DNA of 7,607 nucleotides. It comes from an uncultured Eubacteriales bacterium. GTDB lineage: Bacteria; Bacillota; Clostridia; Oscillospirales; QAKW01. The position numbers were made by a program, and so were the translations under genes. The stretch is taken from positions 1-7,607 of the forward strand of contig CABULU010000057.1 of the NCBI GenBank assembly GCA_902492505.1. The letters are read 5' to 3'. Below are positions 1 to 5,624 of this stretch, one piece after another (within the stretch, counting starts at the first letter, position 1; each line of letters begins with the position of its first letter). Below the pieces are notes generated by a model. The model did no database searches. It saw only the letters and a list, made by a program, of their open reading frames with translations, and had not been told where the DNA came from.

Positions 1-1
1 G

Positions 2-454
2 CGCTCCTTCCACGTTACGGTTAAAAAGGTAACAGAGGATATAGACGCACTAAAATTCAATACGGCGCTTGCGGCATTGATGACACTGCTCAATGAAATT
101 TATGATAAAAACTCAATAAACAAATCGGAGTTTAAGACGTTTATTACTCTGCTCTGCCCGTTTGCTCCGCATATATGCGAGGAGCTCTGGCAGTTTGCCG
201 GTTTTGAGGGTGATATGACATATGCTCCGTGGCCAAAGTTCGATGAAGGAAAGACAAAGCTGTCTGAGGTTGAGATTGCTGTGCAGATTATGGGCAAGGT
301 GCGCGGAAAGCTTGTGATTCCTGCTGATGCGGACGAGGCATTTGTTGTTGATGCGGCAAAGAACGATGAGCGTATAGGCGCGTGGCTTGAGGGCAAGCAG
401 ATATTAAAGGTGATTTACGTAAAGGGCAAGCTTCTCAATATTGTGGCTAAATAA
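2..454 (+). CDS. leuS: Leucyl-tRNA synthetase, C-terminal part (5' end outside window)
   Basis: The reading frame is open from base 2 to the TAA at 452-454, so this is the last 150 codons of a gene that begins outside the window. LeuS charges tRNA-Leu with leucine in the cytoplasm. Seen here is the end of the anticodon-binding helical domain, with the class Ia signature LCPFAPHICEELWQ, followed by the small C-terminal domain of bacterial LeuS (VQIMGKVRGKL, then the closing GKQILKVIYVKGKLLNIV). The family consensus ends in VPGKLVNIV; here a Lys stands where Pro is usual, which is a mild variation. The product ends normally and a strong terminator follows after a few bases, so leuS is the last gene of its transcript. 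Identity is secure; only the missing catalytic half cannot be checked. Confidence 0.95.
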   Translation, partial: RSFHVTVKKVTEDIDALKFNTALAALMTLLNEIYDKNSINKSEFKTFITLLCPFAPHICEELWQFAGFEGDMTYAPWPKFDEGKTKLSEVEIAVQIMGKVRGKLVIPADADEAFVVDAAKNDERIGAWLEGKQILKVIYVKGKLLNIVAK

Positions 455-458
455 TACG

Positions 459-498
459 ATTTCCTGTGACCGCATACTATTTTGTAATCACAGGAAAT
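459..498 (+). terminator. Rho-independent terminator of leuS
   Basis: A perfect 11-bp inverted repeat (ATTTCCTGTGA at 459-469 and TCACAGGAAAT at 488-498) with an 18-base loop starts 4 bases after the leuS stop and is followed by a T-rich run (498-512). It separates leuS from the methionine-transport operon. The loop is longer than usual, but the stem plus T-run is typical. Confidence 0.85.
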
Positions 499-511
499 TT
501 TTATTATTCTA

Positions 512-540
512 TTGACAAACTTATTTTATAGTGATATAAT
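512..540 (+). promoter_or_regulatory. Sigma-A type promoter of the metQ-metN-metI-cysK operon
   Basis: Consensus -35 TTGACA (512-517), a 17-base spacer, and consensus -10 TATAAT (535-540) with an extended-minus-10 TG at 532-533. Both hexamers are perfect. A start near 547 would leave about 145 bases of untranslated leader before the metQ-like ATG at 692, which suggests regulation after initiation. The promoter begins just past the leuS terminator. Confidence 0.9.
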
Positions 541-691
541 CCCATAAATATACTTGTATGGTAGGTAGAGACATTGAGAAAAGGTATTAACTATTTTGAA
601 AAGCTTGTTCGGGCAAATTTCAGGTTCGGACGAATGTGCTCTTTTGTTTTTCAGTATAATTAAACTAATACAACAAAAGGAGTAAATAATC
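541..691 (+). promoter_or_regulatory. Long structured leader of the methionine operon; possible attenuator of unknown type
   Basis: About 145 untranslated bases lie between the promoter and the metQ-like start. Two alternative pairings can be read by eye. One is a terminator-like hairpin, 605-611 with 627-633, extendable by AAAAG (599-603) with CTTTT (641-645), followed by a T-rich run to 651. The other pairs GAGACATT (568-575) with AATGTGCTC (633-641), one base bulged; it would use the same 3' arm and so compete. I see no S-box (SAM-I) or T-box core sequence. The leader ends in a good Shine-Dalgarno, AAAGGAG (676-682), 9 bases before ATG. The hairpins are seen in sequence; a riboswitch or attenuator function is only an inference. 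Confidence 0.4.
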
Positions 692-1543
692 ATGAAAAAG
701 ATAATATCAGTCGTACTTTCAGCCGCTTTGGCACTTACATCTCTGTTTGCGCTTTCTTCCTGCAACAAGGCGGGGGTTACAATTGCCGTCCCTAACGATA
801 CTACAAACGAGGCAAGAGCGCTTCTTCTTTTAGAGGATTTGGGTTACATAAAGCTCAAGGACGGAGCCGGCATCACCGCAACTGTTCTTGATATTGAGGA
901 AAATCCGTATAATATAAAGTTTAACGAAGTGGAAGCGGCGCAGCTTCCCAATGTTTTAAAAGATGTGGACTATGCAGTTATCAACTCAAACTATGCAATT
1001 TCCGCAGACCTTGATCCCATGACTGAAGCGCTGGAGCTTGAGGGCTCGTCGTCGCAATACGGCAATATTCTGGCGGTTAAAGAGGGAAATGAAAATTCGG
1101 ATATAATAAAGGCGCTTAAAGCCGCCCTTGAAAGTAAAAAGGTTGCCGATTTTATCTCTGCAAAGTACGGCGGTGCGGTTGTTTCTGTTGTTGATAATCC
1201 GACGGACGGCTTTGACGCAAGCATAAATTATGAATCTCTTGCGGGCAGCACCGTTTCTGTCGCGGCTTCTCCGACGCCTCACGCCGAAATTCTTGAGGTA
1301 GCCAAGGAAATCCTTGCCGAAAAGAACATAACACTGAAAATTGTTGAGTTTACCGATTATGTTCAGCCCAATAATGTTGTTGAAAGCGGCGACTGTGACG
1401 CTAATTATTTTCAGCACCTTCCGTATCTTGAGGATTTTAACAGTGAAAACGGAACGCATGTAGTTTCGGTGTCTACCGTGCATGTCGAGCCGTTGGGAAT
1501 TTACGGCGGCAAGCAGTCAAGTCTTGACGATATTAAAAAATAA
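692..1543 (+). CDS. metQ: MetQ/NlpA-family methionine-binding lipoprotein, circularly permuted
   Basis: Extracytoplasmic solute-binding lipoprotein of the methionine ABC importer, 283 residues, close to the normal MetQ length. Residues 1-24 are a lipoprotein signal peptide: KK, a hydrophobic core, lipobox LSSC with Cys24 lipidated. What follows is out of the usual order. Residues 29-166 match the second half of MetQ (TIAVPNDTTNEARALLLLE, EAAQLP, VDYAVINSNYA, YGNILAVKEGNE, final KYGGAVVSV). Residues 167-185 look like a linker. Residues 186-283 match the first half (SVAASPTPHAEILE, VEFTDYVQPN, DANYFQHLPYLEDFN, VHVEPLGIYGGK, SLDDIKK) and end at the hinge that normally leads into TIAVPND. Each half is present once and complete, so this reads as a true circular permutation. 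ATG 692 has AAAGGAG 9 bases upstream. metN and metI follow directly. The family is certain; ligand (methionine) is inferred from family and operon. Confidence 0.9.
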   Translation: MKKIISVVLSAALALTSLFALSSCNKAGVTIAVPNDTTNEARALLLLEDLGYIKLKDGAGITATVLDIEENPYNIKFNEVEAAQLPNVLKDVDYAVINSNYAISADLDPMTEALELEGSSSQYGNILAVKEGNENSDIIKALKAALESKKVADFISAKYGGAVVSVVDNPTDGFDASINYESLAGSTVSVAASPTPHAEILEVAKEILAEKNITLKIVEFTDYVQPNNVVESGDCDANYFQHLPYLEDFNSENGTHVVSVSTVHVEPLGIYGGKQSSLDDIKK

Positions 1544-1552
1544 ATTTTTGAT

Positions 1553-2566
1553 ATGATAGAGATAGAAAATCTTACAAAGACCTATCAGGCATCAGACGGG
1601 TCGGTAGAGGCGCTGAAAAACGTGTCTCTTAAAATAGAGGACGGCGATATTTTCGGCATAATAGGAATGAGCGGTGCCGGCAAAAGCACACTTGTGCGAT
1701 GCATAAATATGCTTGAAAGACCGAGTAGCGGCAGCGTTCGGATTGACGGGTGTGATATGTGCTCGTTATCGCAAAAGGAGCTTCGCCGTAAACGCCGCGA
1801 TATTACAATGATTTTTCAGGGTTTTAACCTTCTTATGCAGCGCAATTGTCTCGGGAACATCTGTTTTCCGCTTGAGCTTGAGGGAATAAAGCGCGCCGAC
1901 GCACGTCGGCGCGCTTATGAGCTGTTGGATACTGTTGGGCTTGCAGATAAAGCCAAGGCGTACCCGGCACAGCTTTCTGGCGGTCAGCAGCAGCGCATTG
2001 CAATAGCAAGGGCTTTGGCTACAAATCCAAAAGTATTGCTCTGCGATGAGGCGACAAGCGCGCTTGACCCGACAACGACAAATTCCGTGCTTGAGCTTAT
2101 ACGGGATATTAATAAAAAATTTGGGATAACTGTTATTATAATTACCCATCAAATGAGCGTCGTTGAAAGCGTATGCAAGCATGTTGCGATACTTGACAGC
2201 GGAGAGGTCGCCGAGACGGGAGAGGTGACTGAGGTATTTGCTCATCCGAAATCGGCGGCGGCAAGGCGGCTTGTCTTTCCTGAGAGCGACGGTGATTTTA
2301 TTGTCGTTAAAAATGCAGGCGAACGGTTTATCCGCGTTGTATTCAATGGCGCTAATGCTACCGGCACTCCGCTGATTGCAAAAATGGCTGTGGAAAGGGG
2401 AATTGAGGCAAGCATTGCTTATGCCTCTACCAAAAGTATAGGGGATAAAGCCTACGGTTCTATGCTTTTGGGAATTTCCGGCGGCGATGAAAAAGTGCTC
2501 GGCGCGATAGAATATTTGCAGAAAACGCCTGACATAATAGTTCAGGAGGTGTCGTTAAATGATTGA
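1553..2566 (+). CDS. metN: Methionine ABC importer ATP-binding protein with NIL domain
   Basis: Cytoplasmic ATPase that powers methionine import with MetI and the binding protein. 337 residues, normal MetN length. The ABC domain fills about residues 1-240: Walker A GMSGAGKST (38-46), Q-loop Gln89 in MIFQGFN, signature LSGGQQQR (141-148), Walker B VLLCDEATSALD (161-172) with catalytic Glu166, and switch His199. Residues about 245-337 are the NIL domain, which in MetN homologues binds methionine and inhibits transport. The start MIEIENLTKTY is typical of the family, 9 bases after the metQ stop, but no Shine-Dalgarno precedes it; translation may be coupled to the upstream gene. The 3' end overlaps metI by 8 bases. 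A strong 13-bp inverted repeat lies inside the gene at 1889-1916. Confidence 0.95.
   Translation: MIEIENLTKTYQASDGSVEALKNVSLKIEDGDIFGIIGMSGAGKSTLVRCINMLERPSSGSVRIDGCDMCSLSQKELRRKRRDITMIFQGFNLLMQRNCLGNICFPLELEGIKRADARRRAYELLDTVGLADKAKAYPAQLSGGQQQRIAIARALATNPKVLLCDEATSALDPTTTNSVLELIRDINKKFGITVIIITHQMSVVESVCKHVAILDSGEVAETGEVTEVFAHPKSAAARRLVFPESDGDFIVVKNAGERFIRVVFNGANATGTPLIAKMAVERGIEASIAYASTKSIGDKAYGSMLLGISGGDEKVLGAIEYLQKTPDIIVQEVSLND
1889..1916 (+). repeat. Perfect 13-bp inverted repeat inside metN
   Basis: AAGCGCGCCGACG (1889-1901) is followed after CA by its exact reverse complement (1904-1916). As RNA it would fold into a very stable, GC-rich stem of about 12 bp with a GCAC tetraloop. It codes for residues of an Arg/Ala-rich helix (about 113-121) between the Q-loop and the ABC signature. 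No T-run follows, so it is not an intrinsic terminator. Function unknown. Confidence 0.85.
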
Positions 2567-3266
2567 TAAGCTTTTCTCCCCCGAGACCTTAAACGAGGCA
2601 TGGCAGGTAATAAGCACGCAGTTTCCGCTTGCTGTCTGGGAGACTGTATATGTAACTGTGCTTGCTTCTTTTTTTGCGATTGTTATCGGTTTGCCCCTGG
2701 GTGTAATGCTTGTTGCCGGTGAGAAGGGCGGAGTTTTGCCGCTGCCGGCATGGCTTATGCATATCTTAAATGTTGTAATAAATCTACTTAGGTCGGTTCC
2801 GTTTTTAATACTTATGGTGCTTGTTTTTCCTTTGACGCGTCTTATTGTCGGTAAAGTAGTCGGAACTGCCGCGTCGGTCGTGCCGCTTGCAATAGCCGGC
2901 TTTCCGTTTATAGCGCGGCTTGCCGAAAGCAGTATACGCGAGGTTAATCCCAATATAATTGAGATGGCTCAAAGCATGGGTGCGTCGCCCTTTCAAATAA
3001 TTGTAAAGGTTATGATTCCCGAGAGTGTTCCCTCACTTTTATCCAACGCCACGATTGCCGTGACGACAATTCTCGGATATTCTGCGATGAGCGGCATAAT
3101 CGGAGGCGGTGGTCTCGGAAAAATTGCAATGAATTACGGTTATTACCGGTATAAATATCTGATTATGATTGCCGCTGTTGTGCTGCTCATAATACTTGTT
3201 CAGATATTTCAAAGCGTCGGCACACGCGCCGCAGTTAAGGCAGATAAAAGACTGAAGAATAAATGA
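2559..3266 (+). CDS. metI: Methionine ABC importer permease
   Basis: Inner-membrane channel subunit of the methionine importer, 235 residues against about 217 for E. coli MetI. Hydrophobic segments fall near residues 28-53, 67-92, 98-118, 160-180 and 200-219, fitting the five-helix MetI topology. The coupling EAA-type loop that docks on MetN is seen at about 134-155 (IIEMAQSMGASPFQIIVKVMIPE region, with the conserved Gly141). SAMSGIIGGGGLGKIA (175-190) is the conserved late motif of this family. The ATG overlaps the end of metN by 8 bases and has a strong AGGAGGT (2544-2550) 8 bases upstream, inside metN, so the two are tightly coupled. cysK follows after about 20 bases in the same operon. 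Confidence 0.95.
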   Translation: MIDKLFSPETLNEAWQVISTQFPLAVWETVYVTVLASFFAIVIGLPLGVMLVAGEKGGVLPLPAWLMHILNVVINLLRSVPFLILMVLVFPLTRLIVGKVVGTAASVVPLAIAGFPFIARLAESSIREVNPNIIEMAQSMGASPFQIIVKVMIPESVPSLLSNATIAVTTILGYSAMSGIIGGGGLGKIAMNYGYYRYKYLIMIAAVVLLIILVQIFQSVGTRAAVKADKRLKNK

Positions 3267-3274
3267 AATCTTTT

Positions 3275-3280
3275 AAGGAG
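3275..3280 (+). promoter_or_regulatory. Ribosome binding site that favours the GTG start of cysK
   Basis: AAGGAG at 3275-3280 lies only 2 bases from the in-frame ATG at 3283 but 8 bases from the in-frame GTG at 3289. The latter is ideal spacing and gives the usual family N-terminus (M-S-N-x-Y-x-S-A-D-Q-L-I-G-K-T-P), so GTG 3289 is preferred. Confidence 0.7.
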
Positions 3281-3288
3281 AGATGAGT

Positions 3289-4218
3289 GTGTCAAATGTT
3301 TATATCTCCGCCGATCAGCTGATCGGCAAAACTCCTATGTTAAAGCTTAATAATATAGAAAAAAAGCTTGAGCTTTCAGCAAATATTTATGCTAAGCTTG
3401 AATATTTCAATCCTGCGGGCTCGGTAAAAGACCGTATAGCAAAGGCAATGCTTGACGACGCCGAAAAAAGCGGCAGACTAAAGCCGCAGTCGGTTATAAT
3501 AGAGCCGACCAGTGGAAATACCGGGATTGGTCTTGCCTCTGTTGCCGCCGCGCGCGGATACCGCATAATTATTGTTATGCCGGATACTATGTCTGTTGAG
3601 CGCAGGCAGTTAATGAAAGCATACGGTGCCGAGCTTGTGCTGACCGACGGCGCGCGCGGAATGAAAGGCGCGATAGAAAAGGCGCGGGAGCTTTTAGTAG
3701 AAATTCCGGACAGCTTTATTCCCGGACAGTTTGAAAATCCTGCAAACCCGCAGGTTCACTTTGATACAACCGGACCTGAAATTTATGAGGATACGGACGG
3801 CAGTGTGGATATATTTGTGGCGGGAGTCGGCACGGGCGGCACGATAACCGGGGTCGGGAAATATCTTAAATCTAAAAATCCCGGCATACGGGTTGTGGCT
3901 GTCGAACCGGCGTCCAGCGCCGTGCTTTCTAAGGGTGTTGCGGGCGCGCATAAAATTCAGGGAATAGGCGCGGGATTTGTTCCCGATACTCTTGATGTTA
4001 GCGTATATGATGAGATTATTACCGTTGAAAATGAAAGCGCTTTTGAGATGGGCAGGCTTGTCGGCAGATTCGAGGGCGTGCTTGTCGGTATTTCCTCGGG
4101 AGCCGCGCTTGATGCTGCTGTGAGACTTGCAAAGCGTCCGGAAAATGCCGGAAAAAATATAGTGGTTCTCTTTCCCGACACAGGTGACAGATATCTCTCT
4201 ACACCGCTTTTTAGCTGA
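3289..4218 (+). CDS. cysK: Cysteine synthase (O-acetylserine sulfhydrylase), PLP-dependent
   Basis: Makes L-cysteine from O-acetyl-L-serine and sulfide in the cytoplasm, using pyridoxal phosphate. About 309 residues from the GTG at 3289 (311 if the ATG at 3283 is used), the usual CysK size. Counting from the GTG: N-terminal ADQLIGKTP, PLP-Schiff-base Lys47 in NPAGSVKDRIA, substrate loop EPTSGNTG (about 72-79), PLP-phosphate loop GVGTGGTITG (about 179-188), SSGAA (about 269-273) and the C-terminal FPDTGDRYLSTPLF. All expected catalytic elements are present. It lies 22 bases after metI, with no promoter or terminator between, so it is probably cotranscribed with the methionine importer: a sulfur amino acid operon. 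A terminator follows about 25 bases after the stop. CysM or a cystathionine beta-synthase-like role is possible but the motifs fit CysK best. Confidence 0.93.
   Translation: MSNVYISADQLIGKTPMLKLNNIEKKLELSANIYAKLEYFNPAGSVKDRIAKAMLDDAEKSGRLKPQSVIIEPTSGNTGIGLASVAAARGYRIIIVMPDTMSVERRQLMKAYGAELVLTDGARGMKGAIEKARELLVEIPDSFIPGQFENPANPQVHFDTTGPEIYEDTDGSVDIFVAGVGTGGTITGVGKYLKSKNPGIRVVAVEPASSAVLSKGVAGAHKIQGIGAGFVPDTLDVSVYDEIITVENESAFEMGRLVGRFEGVLVGISSGAALDAAVRLAKRPENAGKNIVVLFPDTGDRYLSTPLFS
3310..3327 (+). repeat. Perfect 18-bp palindrome in the 5' end of cysK
   Basis: GCCGATCAGCTGATCGGC is its own reverse complement with no spacer. It codes for A-D-Q-L-I-G, a strongly conserved stretch of CysK, about 20 bases after the GTG start. 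It may be a chance result of the protein constraint, or an operator-like site; the sequence alone does not decide. Confidence 0.6.
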
Positions 4219-4242
4219 GCTACACTGACTGATTTAATAAAT

Positions 4243-4270
4243 AAAAAACGGAGGATGCCTTCCGTTTTTT
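4243..4270 (+). terminator. Bidirectional terminator between cysK and the convergent oxidoreductase
   Basis: A 12-bp stem (4243-4254 with 4259-4270, including one G-T pair) with a 4-base loop; the arms carry A-runs on one side and T-runs on the other, so it works on both strands. It closes the metQ-cysK operon on the + strand. On the - strand the TAA of the Rieske fragment (4269-4271) touches the stem, so this also ends that transcript. Confidence 0.88.
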
Positions 4271-4643
4271 ATTTTAAATTTTTCATAGCGGGATTGTCAA
4301 TAAGCTTTCCGCTCTCGTCAAATCTTGAGCCGTGGCACGGGCAGTCCCATGTATGCTCCGCTTTATTTCTTTTTAAAGTGCAGCTCATGTGAGGGCATCT
4401 CTTCTCTGATATGCCGACAAGTCCCGAAACTGCATGCGCAAAATTTACTGCCGTCTGCACACGAAGAATTGACCTTGACGGAGAAAAGATATCGGCGTAA
4501 CGGTTTTTCTTGCCGCATATAAGGTCAGAAAGAATTTCTGCAGCAAGCATTGACGAGGTCATTCCCCACTTATTAAACCCGGTTGCGGTGTATAGATTCG
4601 GAGTTAAGGCGGAGTAATTTCCGATATATGGGGCGCCGTCCAG
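4269..4643 (-). CDS. 3' fragment of the broken gene: end of FAD domain and Rieske 2Fe-2S domain
   Basis: This frame picks up the homology right after the frameshift, with DGAPYIGNYS, then TATGFNKWGMTSSMLAAE (flavin-domain closing motif), FSPSRSIL, and a complete Rieske cluster-binding pair: CPH in EKRCPHMSC and CPCH in WDCPCHGSRF, that is Cys-X-His and Cys-X-X-His spaced as in functional proteins, followed by GKLIDNPA. The first ATG in this frame is at 4562, internal to the ancestral protein and without an evident ribosome binding site, so it is unlikely to be translated on its own. The stop lies on the edge of the shared terminator. Confidence 0.7.
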   Translation of the reverse strand: MDGAPYIGNYSALTPNLYTATGFNKWGMTSSMLAAEILSDLICGKKNRYADIFSPSRSILRVQTAVNFAHAVSGLVGISEKRCPHMSCTLKRNKAEHTWDCPCHGSRFDESGKLIDNPAMKNLK

Positions 4644-5554
4644 TCCTGTGTTGCCCAGCGGTACTCTTCATGCGCTTCGGGGTAATGAAGCTTTGCAAAG
4701 CTTTCGATTTCGTTAAAACTGCCGCCCTGCATGCCGGTTCGGTGACCGCCGCCGCCTATCAGCAAAAGATTTTCATAATTTCTAAAGGACATTCCACCGT
4801 TTGCTTCATCAACGTACATACCGCCGATATTTGATGCATTGGAGTAAGCTATAACGTATGAACGATGCTGGTACATCTTTAAAAAATAGCTGCCGTGACT
4901 GTTTATAAACGGGAAGTGCGTGGCAACAATTATTTTTTTGGCGTTTACCGTGCCGTTGTCCGTGAATGCTGTGTTTTGGATAATTTTTGTGACCTTGGTG
5001 TGCTCAAAAATATTCAGTTTCTGTGAAATCGACGCAAGGAATTTAAGCGGATTGAACTGAGCCTGATTTTCAAATACTACCGCGCCTGCCGTCTTGAACG
5101 GCAGAGGAGGGGTTTGTTCGTACTGCGCATTAAATCCTAAAGCTTTCAGAGCCGACAGCTCTTTTGAAATTTTGTTTTTGTCACTGACAGAGTAAACAGC
5201 GTTATTTATAATTTCGAAATCACAGTCTGTATTTCTGCAAAGCTCACGGTATTTTTCCAAGGCAGCCTGATTTGCCCTTAGATAATCTGCGGCTTTTTTC
5301 TCGCCGAACTCGCGTATCAGATTATCGTAAATAAGCCCGTGCTGCGATGTGATTTTTGCTGTTGTATTTTTTGTTGTGCCGTCGCATATCGTTTCAGCCT
5401 CGGTGAGTACGTAATCCACACCCGCATTGTGCAGAAAATGCGCACAGAGTATGCCTGTGATGCCTCCGCCGATTATGAGAACGTCTGTCTTTATGTCATT
5501 TTTAAGTCTGTTGAAGCTTGGGAGCTTTGTTTTATCGTACCATACTGAATTCAA
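4604..5554 (-). CDS. 5' fragment of the broken gene: FAD-binding (DAO-like) domain
   Basis: 316 codons from the TTG at 5554 to a premature TAA. The dinucleotide-binding motif VLIIGGGITG is at about residues 25-34, followed by the usual second motif region (VDYVLTEAETICDGTTKNTTAKITSQ stretch, about 46-71) in which this family approaches the flavin. Later IIVATHFPF (about 227-235) and LLLIGGGGHRTG (about 273-284) are typical of the FAD domain of the Rieske-fused oxidoreductases. The last about 12 residues after TQD are frameshift product. If expressed alone it would lack the end of the flavin domain and the whole iron-sulfur domain, so activity is doubtful. Substrate of the family is not known; glycine/amine oxidase-like chemistry is only suggested by the fold. 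Confidence 0.75.
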   Translation of the reverse strand: MNSVWYDKTKLPSFNRLKNDIKTDVLIIGGGITGILCAHFLHNAGVDYVLTEAETICDGTTKNTTAKITSQHGLIYDNLIREFGEKKAADYLRANQAALEKYRELCRNTDCDFEIINNAVYSVSDKNKISKELSALKALGFNAQYEQTPPLPFKTAGAVVFENQAQFNPLKFLASISQKLNIFEHTKVTKIIQNTAFTDNGTVNAKKIIVATHFPFINSHGSYFLKMYQHRSYVIAYSNASNIGGMYVDEANGGMSFRNYENLLLIGGGGHRTGMQGGSFNEIESFAKLHYPEAHEEYRWATQDWTAPHISEITPP

Positions 5555-5606
5555 AAAAACACCTTCGGTAAAAAATATTTCTATTATTGTCTCCTTGTAA
5601 ATTCGT

Positions 5607-5612
5607 ATTATA
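5607..5612 (-). promoter_or_regulatory. Possible -10 element for the oxidoreductase gene
   Basis: Read on the - strand, TATAAT is perfect and is preceded by TG, about 50 bases upstream of the TTG start. No -35 like sequence stands 16-18 bases further upstream; that space is taken up by the tRNA terminator. It is therefore a weak or partial promoter call. Confidence 0.3.
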
Positions 5613-5624
5613 CAGTTGAAAAAT

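Larger units (their letters stand above)
4269..5554 (-). pseudogene. FAD-dependent oxidoreductase with C-terminal Rieske 2Fe-2S domain, frameshifted
   Basis: One ancestral gene of the DAO-type FAD oxidoreductase plus Rieske family (like Bacillus YhfW) is split into two frames. The 5' frame (5554-4604) ends TQDW, then out-of-frame residues and a stop. In the other frame the expected continuation follows at once: DGAPYIG, LTPNLYTATGFNKWGMTSS, and the Rieske domain. The break is at 4638-4645 (GACTGGAC read on the - strand). Homologues normally have a few residues between QD and LDG, so a loss of about 10 bases, possibly between short CTG repeats, would explain both the frame and the missing residues. 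Outside this point both parts look well conserved, so the lesion is recent or a sequencing error. Start is TTG at 5554, with GAAGGT (5561-5566) 6 bases upstream. Confidence 0.85.

Noticed and set aside
558..590. Small open frame (10 codons, M-V-G-R-D-I-E-K-R-Y) in the operon leader, a possible leader peptide
   Set aside because: No ribosome binding site precedes the ATG and the peptide has no run of methionine or cysteine codons expected for classical attenuation.
655..660. A second TATAAT near the metQ start as an alternative promoter
   Set aside because: There is no -35 like sequence at the proper distance and no TG extension; the consensus promoter at 512-540 is enough.
986..1483. Long open frame on the - strand opposite metQ
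   Set aside because: Arg/Asn-rich composition, no family motif, no ribosome binding site; a shadow of the well-supported metQ frame.
692..1543. Two separate or tandem half-genes instead of one permuted gene
   Set aside because: The frame is continuous through the linker, with a single signal peptide and no internal start or ribosome binding site at the second block.
4638..4645. Programmed ribosomal frameshifting in the oxidoreductase
   Set aside because: No slippery heptamer or downstream structure is seen, and residues appear to be missing at the join, which fits a deletion better.
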